Shown in pieces: positions 50,303-61,909 of a stretch of 64,000 nucleotides of DNA (positions within the stretch are counted from its first letter, which is position 1; each line of letters opens with the position of its first letter). The notes beneath the pieces were generated by a model. It was not told the DNA's origin and searched no databases. It saw only the letters and a list, made by a program, of their open reading frames with translations. This stretch comes from Enoplosus armatus (taxonomy: Eukaryota > Chordata > Actinopteri > Centrarchiformes > Enoplosidae): NCBI RefSeq assembly GCF_043641665.1, contig NC_092182.1, forward strand, positions 27,688,293 to 27,752,292, in the 5' to 3' direction. Position numbers and translations under genes: made by a program.

Positions 50303-51075
50303 TTCACTCTTAGCTCCTGGTCTATCTGTCCCGGTTCACTCTCAACTCCTGGTCTATCTGTCCCGGTTCGCTCTAAACTCCTGGTCTATCTGTCCCGGTT
50401 CGCTCTCAACTCCTGATCTATCTGTCCCGGTTCACTCTCGGCTCCTGGTCTATCTGTCCCGGTTCGCTCTCAACTCCTGGTCTGTCTGTCCCGGTTCACT
50501 CTCAACTCCTGGTCTATCTGTCCCGGTTCGCTCTAAACTCCTGGTCTATCTGTCCCGGTTCACTCTCGGCTCCTGGTCTATCTGTCCCGGTTCACTCTCT
50601 GCTCCTGGTCTATCTGTCCTGGTTCACTCTCAGCTCCTGGTTCGCTCTCTGCTCCTGGTCTATCTGTCCTGGTTCGCTCTCAGCTCCTGGTCTATCTGTC
50701 CTGGTTCACTCTCAGCTCCCGGTTCGCTCTCGGCTCCTGGTCTATCTGTCCTGGTTCACTCTCAGCTCCCGGTTCGCTCTCGGCTCCTGGTCTATCTGTC
50801 CCGGTTCACTCTCTGCTCCTGGTCTATCTGTCCTGGTTTGCTCTCAGCTCCTGGTCTATCTGTCCCGGTTCGCTCTCGGCTCCTGGTCTATCTGTCCCGG
50901 TTCGCTCTCGGCTCCTGGTTTATCTGTCCTGGTTCACTCTCAACTCCTGGTCTATCTGTCCCGGTTCGCTCTCAACTCCTGGTCTATCTGTCCCGGTTCA
51001 CTCTCTGCTCCTGGTCTATCTGTCCCCGTTCACTCTCTGCTCCTGGTCTATCTGTCCTGGTTCACTCTCAGCTCC
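50303..51075. repeat. 32-bp minisatellite, about two dozen units
   Basis: Same unit as the array at 13591-13860 (CTCCTGGTCTATCTGTCC core), with a CCGG/CTGG and TTCACT/TTCGCT polymorphism among units. Several units are shortened, lacking the TCTATCTGTCC part, and are clustered at about 50625-50775. It creates a low-complexity reading frame (50838-51182) that is not a gene. Confidence 0.96.
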
Positions 51076-51090
51076 GCTTTTCAAAATTAT

Positions 51091-51255
51091 TCAAAAGTGT
51101 TTTAAATCAGAACAAAATACAATTCTATCATCTGCAAAGAAAACACACTGCACTATTTTGGATACTTTGCAAATGTTATTAATATATGAACTGAAGACTT
51201 CAGGGCCCAATACTGTCCCCCTGACTGACAGTCCACATTTAATCATCATACATTT
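51091..51255 (-). pseudogene. LINE reverse transcriptase fragment (motifs B and C)
   Basis: On the minus strand the frame reads GTVLGPEVFSSYINNICKV then VQCVFFADDRIVFCSDLKHF. This corresponds to RT motif B (normally QG-VLGP-LF--YINDI) and motif C (FADD with both catalytic Asp kept). The residues differ from what the L2-type copy at 42.8 kb would be expected to have, so it is probably another LINE lineage. The fragment is short and ends 16 bases from the minisatellite array. It has lost its Q-G context and is flanked by stop codons. Confidence 0.7.
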
Positions 51256-51309
51256 ACTCCAGAGAACCACTGGTGTAAGTTCTCCCAAGGCTTCTGGCAA
51301 AGCTTAATA

Positions 51310-51730
51310 TTATCAGTCTTACTTACGACTTGAGAAAATAATTCCTACCTTAATTGATCATTCTTTCTTTGTGAAGCCTTCAGTACCCCCCCAAATAGTT
51401 GTGATGTCATAAATCCTGCAGGTGAGCCCAGGTGTTAAACACAGATTTAAGGTGAGTGAAACGTCTCATGTTGCATGTATTGTATCATTAGCTATTTGTG
51501 TCCAATGGTAAAGTGTGTCGATTTTTGTTATAGTAACCGTCTATAAACAAGACTACACTGTACAGATTAAGCCCAATTTTAACCCTGAATTCGTCGCCCG
51601 ACTAATTTTAGTTGTTGGGTCTATTTCATTAGTATTTGACACTCGGTTTGACGTCACAACGTCTGATTAATCACCTGAACAATCAATGATCCAGCAGTTG
51701 CTGTCACATATTTTTGTCTGCAGTTTGAGG
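51310..51730. other. Sequence without recognised gene
   Basis: No coding region or repeat was recognised. Confidence 0.5.
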
Positions 51731-51734
51731 AGTT

Positions 51735-51860
51735 CCACAGTCAGTAACATGTTGACCTCATGGTGGTGCGTAGGATTCATCCTCTGGGGAATTTTATGAC
51801 AATCCATCCTATAGTTGTTGAGATATTTAAGTGGTGGCCTGACTGAAGAGTATACAATGA
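51735..51860. repeat. Dispersed teleost repeat, copy 3
   Basis: Contains AACATGTTGACCTCATGGTG, then GGATTCATCCTCTGGGG, then ACAATCCATCCTATAGTTGT, matching the 3' half of the family at 16230 and 47490. Confidence 0.6.
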
Positions 51861-52483
51861 CAATTAGAATGCAGTATGTGCTGTATAGGGTTAAAATGTA
51901 CCCCCCTGCTCTGACACAGCAAGTAAAGTTGTAATTTCCTGTCTTTGTGTTGGCATCTTCAGTAAACTGCTTAGCAGCGTCTAATTACCTCTGCGTGTTT
52001 GCCAACTGTGTCAGGGATTTTTCTTCTTATTTTTTTTATAATTCCAATAAGCCTTTACAAGTGAACCACTGGGATGTGACATGTAGTCTGGTCCATAATC
52101 CTAAAAGAATTGTTTACCTCTGAGAATAAGGGAGCGATTGTCTTGCTAGAGCTCATTATTGGGGTGGTATTATGGGGAACGGTTGCTAAAAAGAGAAACC
52201 AAGGGAACATGAACCATCTGCCTGCCAATGAAAGCTATGAGGTTTCCACACAGAGCGAGAGGAGAGAAGATATATTTAAAGAAAAACACTGTGTAACTAG
52301 TAGTAGTAACTAAGTCATTGTATGGCCCTGCAATTAGTACCAATGGCCGAACACAAGAGGAAAAAATGAGGAAAAACAAACAAGAAGCCCTTAATGCTCG
52401 TGGTGCTTCAGCTTCTGATCATGGCCAATCACCTTTTAGTGAAAACATTACAATCAGACATGGACAAGAATCATTTTCATCAC

Positions 52484-52587
52484 CTGTATGATCTGATCTG
52501 CTGTCCCCATCAGTAGGACGAAGACACAGCAGCTCAGCAGTACTTTCATTTTCAAATTGAGACATTTAGATCAATGTCTTTTCAAGT
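52484..52587 (-). CDS. Candidate first coding exon of an unknown secreted protein (partial)
   Basis: Read on the minus strand, a polypyrimidine tract and TTTGTTTCAG acceptor precede this stretch. An ATG at 52549-52547 has A at -3. The ATG opens 22 codons starting MKVLLSCCVFVLLMGTA. This is a textbook signal peptide: a Lys after Met, then a hydrophobic core, then a small-residue cleavage zone. It then runs into CAG|GTGATG, a reasonable donor in phase 0. All three frames upstream of the ATG are closed, as expected for a first coding exon after a 5' UTR exon. The mature protein could not be identified. No matching downstream exon was found on the minus strand below 52484 in this window. A chance match is possible. 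Confidence 0.3.
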
Positions 52588-52991
52588 CTGAAACAAAATG
52601 ACAAAATGAAGTCAACCTAAAAATGCAAACATGCAGACTAAAATAATGTGGAGAGTTGGTGTGACACTTATGGTACCAATATGGAATTTTGACCAGTATT
52701 ATTTATGATGACGATCTACGACTGCCTATGGAGCTGCGTGGAAGGTCAGTGAGACGCCAACAAAGACCAGAATGCGTTCACAAGTGCATCCCAGGTATAT
52801 GTGCATGGACGTTCTGCAAGTCATCACCAAAATGATATACAACTCAAAACGATTTACATTATAACGAAAACTGGGGTCTCATTCTAATCAACAAATAAGC
52901 CAAAAACCAATCAAAGGTCAAAAAAAAAAAAGTATACATTCAGTACGTTAGTCTGTCAACGGAGCACACAGTTAAAAAGAGTTTTCCTCAC

Positions 52992-53101
52992 CAATAAACT
53001 GAGCCACACTTCCGAATGCATTTCCTGGTTGAGCAGATGAGCATGGAATTGAAGCTGTAGCCACTCTCTTCCATTTGGTATTCATAAGCATTGCAGTCCA
53101 G
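52992..53101 (-). CDS. Candidate internal exon encoding a Cys-rich segment (unknown)
   Basis: On the minus strand a pyrimidine-poor but acceptor-like TTTACCGTCCCAG precedes 110 bases ending at TATTG|GTGAGG. One frame is open throughout and reads LDCNAYEYQMEESGYSF, then NSMLICSTRKCIRKCGSVY, with four cysteines. A second frame is also open. It lies 5' (in transcription order) to the candidate signal-peptide exon at 52484. If both are real they would more likely belong to separate tandem genes or to alternative transcripts than be joined in one frame. I do not recognise the family. Confidence is low because a 110-base open stretch is common by chance. Confidence 0.18.
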
Positions 53102-53109
53102 CTGGGACG

Positions 53110-55015
53110 GTAAACTAAAAGCTCTTTGTGCACTTTTCTGACATCATGACACATCATTTATGGATATTAGTTTTTACCGAGTATACCTTCCATGTTCCAA
53201 GTGTTTGCTTTCAGCCTCCATGTTTTATTTCTTAAACACTTCAGTAAAAAACGATCTCTAAACTTCACAACTTACATTCATCTTTTATGTGTTTACATGT
53301 AAAATAAAAGATTTTAGCGGTTTTCAGACTGAAAGGTGCGTCCCCTGGGGGCCACGGGTGTACAGTAAATCTATAAAGCTGAACACACATCAAGGTACAA
53401 TCCTGTATATTTACAGGTCGTACAAACTCTTTCAATACTTCTGCTTCTACTTCTTCTACTTCTATTACCGGCACACTGTATTGTCTCCAGCTGTGGTCAA
53501 ACTCAATAATCCTAGGACACACAATATCAGCCAGTGGTTTAAATACATGAGTGACTTTTGTCTGATTTGTCTTTATTGTGGACTCAAGATGTGTAAGGCC
53601 TACCTCCATACACTGGTGGTCGTTAGTAGTTAGTATTAGTATCGGCGCCTGCACAGTTAAAAAAAAGTTTGGCCTCAGACTCTCATGCTGCATATAGGAA
53701 TATTAATATGATAATTATTCATCCCCACAGGGCAAATTCCTCAACCAGCACCAAGCAGATGAGAGCGCGGGGCTTTAGTGTCGAGTCCAAGGTCATTTCA
53801 GATGCGCAGATGTTTGCTGACGCTGGGTCATGAACTCAAAGGCAGACTCACAGTCCAACAGGAGTGGGCTCTTCTAAAAGCTAATCCAAGAAACAATTTG
53901 ACATGCTCTTATTTTACTGTACCAAATCAGCTTAAAGTTCCTACACATCCTCACAGGTGTTTCATTTGTGCTCAGGTTAAAGTTAGTCAGAGCTGTGCAG
54001 GTAGTAACGTGAGGTCACTAAACTCAGAAACACTTGAACATGTGCAACAAAGCTGTGGAGATGTCAGTCAAGCTCAGTACAGACGTGCACGCCCCCACAG
54101 TCCGGAGAAGAGGGCTCATCACAATAAGTGAGCACACCTGTGCGAGTGGACCATGAGCGTGATGGGGCTTTAACATAATCACAGCTAAGAGCAGTGTGTA
54201 CATATATACCATATGCTGATGGGGGGGTATAAGAATTTTATCCTCCAGGATCTGAAAATCCTTCAGAACAGCAGTAAGTGAAGTTGCAGAAGTGACAGGT
54301 CTGTAATGAAATATGGATATAGTATATTAGTAATATTAGTAGTCTTAAAAGATGAAAATATAAGAAATATGGATGGCAAATACACTAATCCTATTTATAT
54401 GACCGAGTATTTTACTACAAAGATCTGCCCTCTACTTCCTTATCAGTAATTTATGTTCAGAATATTAACTTAAAACTAGAGATTAGTACTTTTTTCAACC
54501 CTGCATACTGCTGGCAGGTCTTCCTTCCAGCCAGCACACTATAAGACAAGGTAGCGCAGGCTGCACGTAGCCTGAGAGGTGCAACCCAGGGAAAAGCAGC
54601 ACCATTCACTTGTGCATATCAGTATTTTTAGCAACTCCTCTCCTCTCTCTCCTGGAGTTTTGCAGCTGGACAGTCAGAGGACACTGTTAAACCAGAAAAC
54701 ATCACTTTAAAGCTCCGTAAGGCCGAGGGGAGCTGCAGACTCAGCTGATGTCATTTCATACTTTGATATTATAAAAATATTGTATGTGTGGAAGGTTGGG
54801 GGATGCTGGCTCATACGACTCCAGTCAGTCTGAAACACAGCAGGCAGATGCCAGTTAGCCTTCCTTCCACGTCATCCCGGCTCCCAAGGCTAACATCCAG
54901 CCTTTACGCTTGACTTACAGCCGGTGTGTGCGTGGCGTTGCCATGGCATCGGGTTGTAGGATGAAGGAATTCACTCACCATTGGTGGAAGTCTGCCTGGA
55001 GGCTCCTCAGGATTC
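53110..55015. other. Sequence without recognised gene
   Basis: Two opposed frames of 142 (minus, 53265-53693) and 114 codons (plus, 53289-53633) overlap and show no domain. No firm repeat was recognised. Confidence 0.5.
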
Positions 55016-55019
55016 TCTC

Positions 55020-55510
55020 ATGCGTCACTCTCTGCAAGCTGCTCCTCCCCTCTCCTCCCCTCCCCTCCTCTCGTCTGATGTCTTCTCTCTCTCGTTCACA
55101 CCTAGACAGCTCAGAGTTTGCTCGTTAGGGCAAAATCGTCCCTTTCAGCGTTTGAACCTCCCCTCCCTCTCTTCGACTTCCCACTCTCCTTCTTTTCTCA
55201 CTTACATCAGCTTCTCTCCTTCTGTTCATTCTTCCACCACTCTTCTGTATCTCACCATCTCTGTCACTTTCCCTCTGGCTTTTCCAACTCTCCATCCTCG
55301 CATTCATCTTTTTTCATTTAGCTTCCTCCTTTCCTCACAAGTCACATTCCTCCATCCATTGGTCCACCATCTGCCCCATACTTCTTATCCTTTCCGTCTG
55401 CACCTTCCTCCGTTATGCTATTCGTGCTTCCATCCCTCCATCATTTTCTTCCAACCTACTCTTTCTCCCCCTCGCTCGCTATCTCAGCCGCCGCCTCCGG
55501 CCTCCTCTCA
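55020..55510. repeat. Strand-asymmetric pyrimidine-rich (C/T) region
   Basis: The plus strand is strongly C/T-rich for about 490 bases (GCTCCTCCCCTCTCC and similar). This produces long Ser/Pro/Leu-rich spurious frames. The 3' edge, CCGCCGCCTCCGGCC, is GC-rich. Confidence 0.8.
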
Positions 55511-55514
55511 TCGC

Positions 55515-56327
55515 AGCTAACACCCCGCTGAGGGTAGGAAGGGACTGTCACGCAGCCGACAGCAAAGTAACAAGCTGCAGGAACAGAGACGTCTTATGAG
55601 GAATAAGAGGGGCATCATGGGAAAAGCACAGGGCATTTTCTCTCACTTTGCTTCTCTGTAACGCTCTTTGTTCTTCTCTGTTTTCTGCTTCCTTCATCCT
55701 TTTCTTCTTGTTTTACCTTGATCTTGTTCCATTTCATCATTTCTTAGTTTTAACGCCATCTTCCTGTAGGAGTCTCTTTAGCCGCAGCGTGTGCTGTTAT
55801 CTCAACATGTTGCCTTCCCACACGTTCAGACTCTTCTTCTAATAAAGTCATGAAATTTTCATTCTTACACACTGCCTGGAGAGAAATATCTGTGGTATCA
55901 TTCAGGAGAGGCTTTTGCAGTTGAAGTTATTCTTCTCTTGATTTGTAAACCTGATGAAAGCTGCATATATCTTTGTACGTCGGTACAGTGTTGAGGAGGA
56001 TTTGGCCTTTATAGGTACGTCTGATGACCTCAGGGTCTAAAAGCGTGACTAAAAAGAGTTTGTCATCCGTCACAACATGTCTGACAATGACTTCAGTTGC
56101 TCTGAACTTCATTTGGGCATGCTCTGAGAGTGATCAATTGGTTGCTTCTGGGGGGGTCGAAAGACAAATAAAACTGTATGTCATCTGCATAAATGAGGGG
56201 GGGGGCATGCCTTCTCACCATACAAACCTTCTCACACAGAATCGAACATTGGATGTTGGATGTTGCATTACATGTTACGCATGTTAGACTGCTGGTTCTT
56301 CATATCACTCAGTGTGATTGTGTCCAC

Positions 56328-56370
<43 letters not shown>

Positions 56371-58135
56371 CACTGAAGTAAATACCATGAAAGAAACATG
56401 TTTCAATCAAAGGTGTGACTAAAGTGTCTCTCCTGCCTCAGTGCTGTAAAGGGCTGCAGGTGCTGCTCACACAGCTGGAGGTAATAAATAATGTAAAATA
56501 TTTAATGGTTAGTTACAAAAATGACATTAGTAAAAAAAATCAGAATAATGGATTTTTAGTAGGTGGAATCAGGGGGAACAAACTGCAGCTGATACTCTAG
56601 TAGATCTGTTGTTGCATCTAGACCCCCTTTGTAATATATTTCTGTATAGTTTTGTATATTGTGTATTTTCACCCGGTTCCTTCATTATTACTTTCTTACT
56701 TTGGAGTAAGAATCCCATTATTGTTCTGTATTCATGGTTATATATTTTTCTATTTCTGGAGACACGTGAGCATAAACTTCTTGATGCTGAATCCAAGATG
56801 CTGGTCCAGGCCTTTAATGTGTTCTTCATGTCACTGAGTGACTCTATTTATGATGCCCTCCTCCTCTTTCCACTGTTTGGATTCCTAAATAACACTGCAC
56901 ACCAGTTTCTCCACAACATAGAGAAATAAACAGTTCGTAGCTCTGAAGCTTATTTATATTTACTTACTCTATTTATTGATCTGCTGGCAAAGACTGTTCG
57001 GAGCACACTGGGCATATATAAGTGAACAGGGGAGTGGATTATGCTGCAGCAGTAGTTGGAGAAGTTTCCATGGACATTTTAAAACATTTTGAATCTTTTT
57101 GTTGGAATCCGTTGTAACTGCTGTGAATCCAAACAGACTGCAGCTGCCATCCTCCATGAAGACAGAGCGAGCTAGCAAATTTGTCAAAGGCACCTTTCAA
57201 GCCTACAGGGGGCGAGTGACTGATACTCAAAAGATTTTCAGTGCAGTATTCCTGGTGGAAGATTGAAGATTTTTGACAAACAATGGCAGTCAGCACTAAC
57301 CTCTGTGATTGCGTTTCCTGTTGCTGCTTCACATTAAAAGCCACTCTGTGTTTGTCCAGTTCACGGGAAGAAGTGTTGTGTTAGCACAACAAACAGTAAC
57401 ACTGGTTCACAGACTGCATCAATTCCTCATGTCTGTGAAGGCAATCTCAATCCAGTGCGGGAATGACGGCCCCCGCCACTAACGATGAATTGTACCGTAT
57501 AGAGATGTAATTGCAGAATGTAAATACATTGAATGGCTGTTGCAGAAAAGATGTCAGCCATGAAGAGTATCAATGGATTAAGTTTTACAGATTATAATTT
57601 CCATAAGAGTTTTTATTACATTCTGTTCCAAACATGGTCGTGTTTCTTCTGCCAGGTTCTACGGCTGCTCAGCAGTTTCCTGCTGGTTCGAGAGATCGGA
57701 TAGTTTGCTGAAAGGTTAAAGTTTCAATCTACAACCACAGCTGTATGATAAATTGCTCTGACCTTGACTCAGAGACTAAACACCTGCCTGCTCACTTATA
57801 GTCACCCTGCTGACGAGTGTCAGCTAAATGTCATGAATTAAATGTTCACACCTAACCCAACACCACATGCTGCACCACCTTGAAGGTGTCTGGACACCTG
57901 ACAGAACACCATTAAGGACGTTAAAGTTATCACCTGAAGCAGCTCTTGGTCACAGAGGAATATGGGGAAATATTTACTCTCCTTTTCACATCATCTTTGA
58001 GGGCTCCAGTGATGCATCACATTAAGGAGAGTGCAGCTTTAATTGAACTCTATCTGGTTTACATCAGATAATGCACATGACATTTGACACTCAGAGGAGA
58101 TTTTAAAAGCTTGCAGGCTGCCATAGTACCTGATA
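55515..58135. other. Sequence without recognised gene; CA microsatellite inside
   Basis: Contains (AC)n at 56329-56369. The minus frame at 55927-56112 (61 codons, including TDDKLFLVTLLDPEVIRR) has a protein-like composition but no recognised family. Confidence 0.5.
56329..56369. repeat. (AC)n microsatellite
   Basis: About twenty AC units. Confidence 0.96.
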
Positions 58136-58138
58136 ATA

Positions 58139-61100
58139 CACACAGACAGTGAAGCCACAGAGACAGTGAACACATAGACAGTGAACACACAGATACAGTG
58201 AACACACAGACAGTGGAACACACAGACAGTGAACACACAGAGACAGTGAACACACAGATACAGTGAACACACAGACAGTGAAAACATACAGTGAACACAC
58301 AGACAGTGAACACAGACAGTGAACACACAGACAGTGATCACACACAGACAGTGAACACAGACAGTGAACACACAGACAGTGATCACACACAGACAGTGAT
58401 CACACAAAGACAGTCGAACACACAGACAGTGATCACACACAGACAGTGATCACACAAAGACAGTGAACACACAGACAGTGATCACACAAAGACAGTGATC
58501 ACACACACAGACAGTGAACACACACAGCCAGTGAACACACAGACAGTGAACACACAGACAGTGAACACACAGACAGTGAACACAAAGACAGTGAACACAC
58601 ACAGACAGTGAACACACAGACAGTGAAAACATACAGTGAACACACAGACAGTGAACACACAGACAGTGATCACACACAGACAGTGATCACACAAAGACAG
58701 TGAACACACAGACAGTGATCACACAAAGACAGTGATCACACACAGACAGTGAACACACAGACAGTGATCACACAGACAGTGATCACACAAAGACAGTGAT
58801 CACACACACAGACAGTGAAGCCACAGAGACAGTGAACACACAGACAGTGAACACAAAGACAGTGAACATACAGACAGTGAACACAGAGACGGTGAACACA
58901 AAGACAGTGAACACACAGACAGTGAACACAAAGACAGTGAACACACACAGACAGTGAACACACAGACAGTGATCACACACAGACAGTGAACACACAGACA
59001 GTGAACATACAGACAGTGAACACAGAGACGGTGAACACAAAGACAGTGAACACACAGACAGTGAACACAAAGACAGTGAACACACAGATACAGTGAACAC
59101 ACAGACAGTGGAACACACAGACAGTGAACACACAGAGACAGTGAACACAGACAGTGAACACACAGACAGTGAAAACATACAGTGAACACACAGACAGTGA
59201 ACACAGACAGTGAACACACAGATACAGTGAACACACAGACAGTGAAAACACAGACAGTGAACACACAGACAGTGAACACAAAGACAGTGAACACACAGAC
59301 AGTGAACACAAAGACAGTGAACATACAGACAGTGAACACAGAGACGGTGAACACAAAGACAGTGAACACACAGACAGTGAACACAAAGACAGTGAACACA
59401 CAGATACAGTGAACACACAGACGGTGAACACAGAGACGGTGAACACAAAGACAGTGAACACACACAGACAGTGAACACACAGACAGTGAACATACAGACA
59501 GTGAACACAGAGACGGTGAACACAAAGACAGTGAACACACAGACAGTGAACACAAAGACAGTGAACACACAGATACAGTGAACACACAGACAGTGGAACA
59601 CACAGACAGTGAACACACAGAGACAGTGAACACAGACAGTGAACACACAGACAGTGAAAACATACAGTGAACACACAGACAGTGAACACAGACAGTGAAC
59701 ACACAGATACAGTGAACACACAGACAGTGAAAACACAGACAGTGAACACACAGACAGTGAACACAAAGACAGTGAACACACAGACAGTGAACACAAAGAC
59801 AGTGAACATACAGACAGTGAACACAGACGGTGAACACAAAGACAGTGAACACACAGACAGTGAACACAAAGACAGTGAACACACAGATACAGTGAACACA
59901 CAGACAGTGAAAACACAGACAGTGAACACACAGACAGTGAACACAAAGACAGTGAACATACAGACAGTGAACACAGAGACGGTGAACACAAAGACAGTGA
60001 ACACACAGACAGTGAACACACAGACAGTGAACACAGACAGTGAACACACAGACAGTGAACATACAGACAGTGAACACAGAGACGGTGAACACAAAGACAG
60101 TGAACACACAGACAGTGAACACAAAGACAGTGAACACACAGATACAGTGAACACACAGACAGTGGAACACACAGACAGTGAACACACAGAGACAGTGAAC
60201 ACAGACAGTGAACACACAGACAGTGAAAACATACAGTGAACACACAGACAGTGAACACAGACAGTGAACACAAAGACAGTGAACATACAGACAGTGAACA
60301 CAGAGACGGTGAACACAGATACAGTGAACACACAGACAGTGAACACACAGACAGTGAACACAAAGACAGTGAACACACAGACAGTGAACACAAAGACAGT
60401 GAACATACAGACAGTGAACACAGAGACGGTGAACACAAAGACAGTGAACACACAGACAGTGAACACAAAGACAGTGAACACACAGATACAGTGAACACAC
60501 AGACAGTGAACACAGAGACGGTGAACACAAAGACAGTGAACACACAGACAGTGAACACACAGACAGTGAACACAAAGACAGTGAACACACACAGACAGTG
60601 AACACACAGACAGTGATCACACACAGACAGTGAACACACAGACAGTGAACATACAGACAGTGAACACAGAGACGGTGAACACAAAGACAGTGAACACACA
60701 GACAGTGAACACAAAGACAGTGAACACACAGATACAGTGAACACACAGACAGTGGAACACACAGACAGTGAACACACAGAGACAGTGAACACAGACAGTG
60801 AACACACAGACAGTGAAAACATACAGTGAACACACAGACAGTGAACACAGACAGTGAACACACAGATACAGTGAACACACAGACAGTGAAAACACAGACA
60901 GTGAACACACAGACAGTGAACACAAAGACAGTGAACACACAGACAGTGAACACAAAGACAGTGAACATACAGACAGTGAACACAGACGGTGAACACAAAG
61001 ACAGTGAACACACAGACAGTGAACACAAAGACAGTGAACACACAGATACAGTGAACACACAGACAGTGAAAACACAGACAGTGAACACACAGACAGTGAA

Positions 61101-61905
61101 CACAAAGACAGTGAACATACAGACAGTGAACACAGAGACGGTGAACACAAAGACAGTGAACACACAGACAGTGAACACACAGAGACAGTGAACACAGACA
61201 GTGAACACACAGATACAGTGAACACACAGACAGTGAACACAGACAGTGAACACAAAGATACAGTGAACACACAGACAGTGAAAACACATACAGTGAACAC
61301 ACAGACAGTGAACACAGACAGTGAACACACAGATACAGTGAACACACAGACAGTGAACACACAGACGGTGAACACAAAGGCGGTGAACACAAAGGCTGTG
61401 AACACACAGCCAGTGATCACACAGAGACAGTGAACACACAGACAGTGAACACACACAGACAGTGAACACAGACAGTGAACACACACAGACAGTGAACACA
61501 CACAGTGAACACACACAGACAGTGAACACAGACAGTGAACACACACAGTGAATATACACAGTGAACACACACAGACAGTGAACACACACAGACAGAGAAC
61601 ACACACAGTGAATATACACAGACAGTGAACACAGACAGTGAACACACACAGACAGTGAACACACACAGTGAACACACACAGACAGTGAACACAGACAGTG
61701 AACACACACAGTGAATATACACAGTGAACACACACAGACAGTGAACACACACAGACAGAGAACACACACAGTGAATACACACAGACAGTGAACACACACA
61801 GTGAATATACACAGTGAACACACACAGACAGTGAACACACACAGTGAATATACACAGTGAACACACAGACAGTGAACACACACAGACAGTGAACACACAC
61901 ACAGT
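58139..61905. repeat. 3.8-kb tandem array of a 15-bp unit with higher-order structure
   Basis: The basic unit is ACAGTGAACACACAG, with variants CACAAAG, CATACAG, CAGAGACGG, CAGATACAG, GATCACACA and GGAACACA. Rare variants mark longer blocks. AAAACATACA occurs at 58281, 58626, 59172, 59657, 60227 and 60817. GTGGAAC occurs at 58213, 59109, 59593, 60162 and 60752. From 59109 onward both markers step by about 485, 570 and 590 bases, which shows segmental copying of multi-unit blocks. After about 61430 the array switches to CACACACAGACAGTGAA and GTGAATATACACA variants, with one copy-pair about 163 bases apart (61548, 61711). As 15 is a multiple of three, all three minus frames and two plus frames are largely stop-free. 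Confidence 0.97.
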
Positions 61906-61909
61906 AAAA

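Noticed and set aside
50838..51182. Plus-strand frame of 114 codons
   Set aside because: Most of it is translation of the 32-bp minisatellite; the unit shifts frame every repeat because 32 is not a multiple of three.
54981..55520. Plus-strand frame of 179 codons
   Set aside because: Ser/Pro/Leu-rich translation of a pyrimidine tract with no domain.
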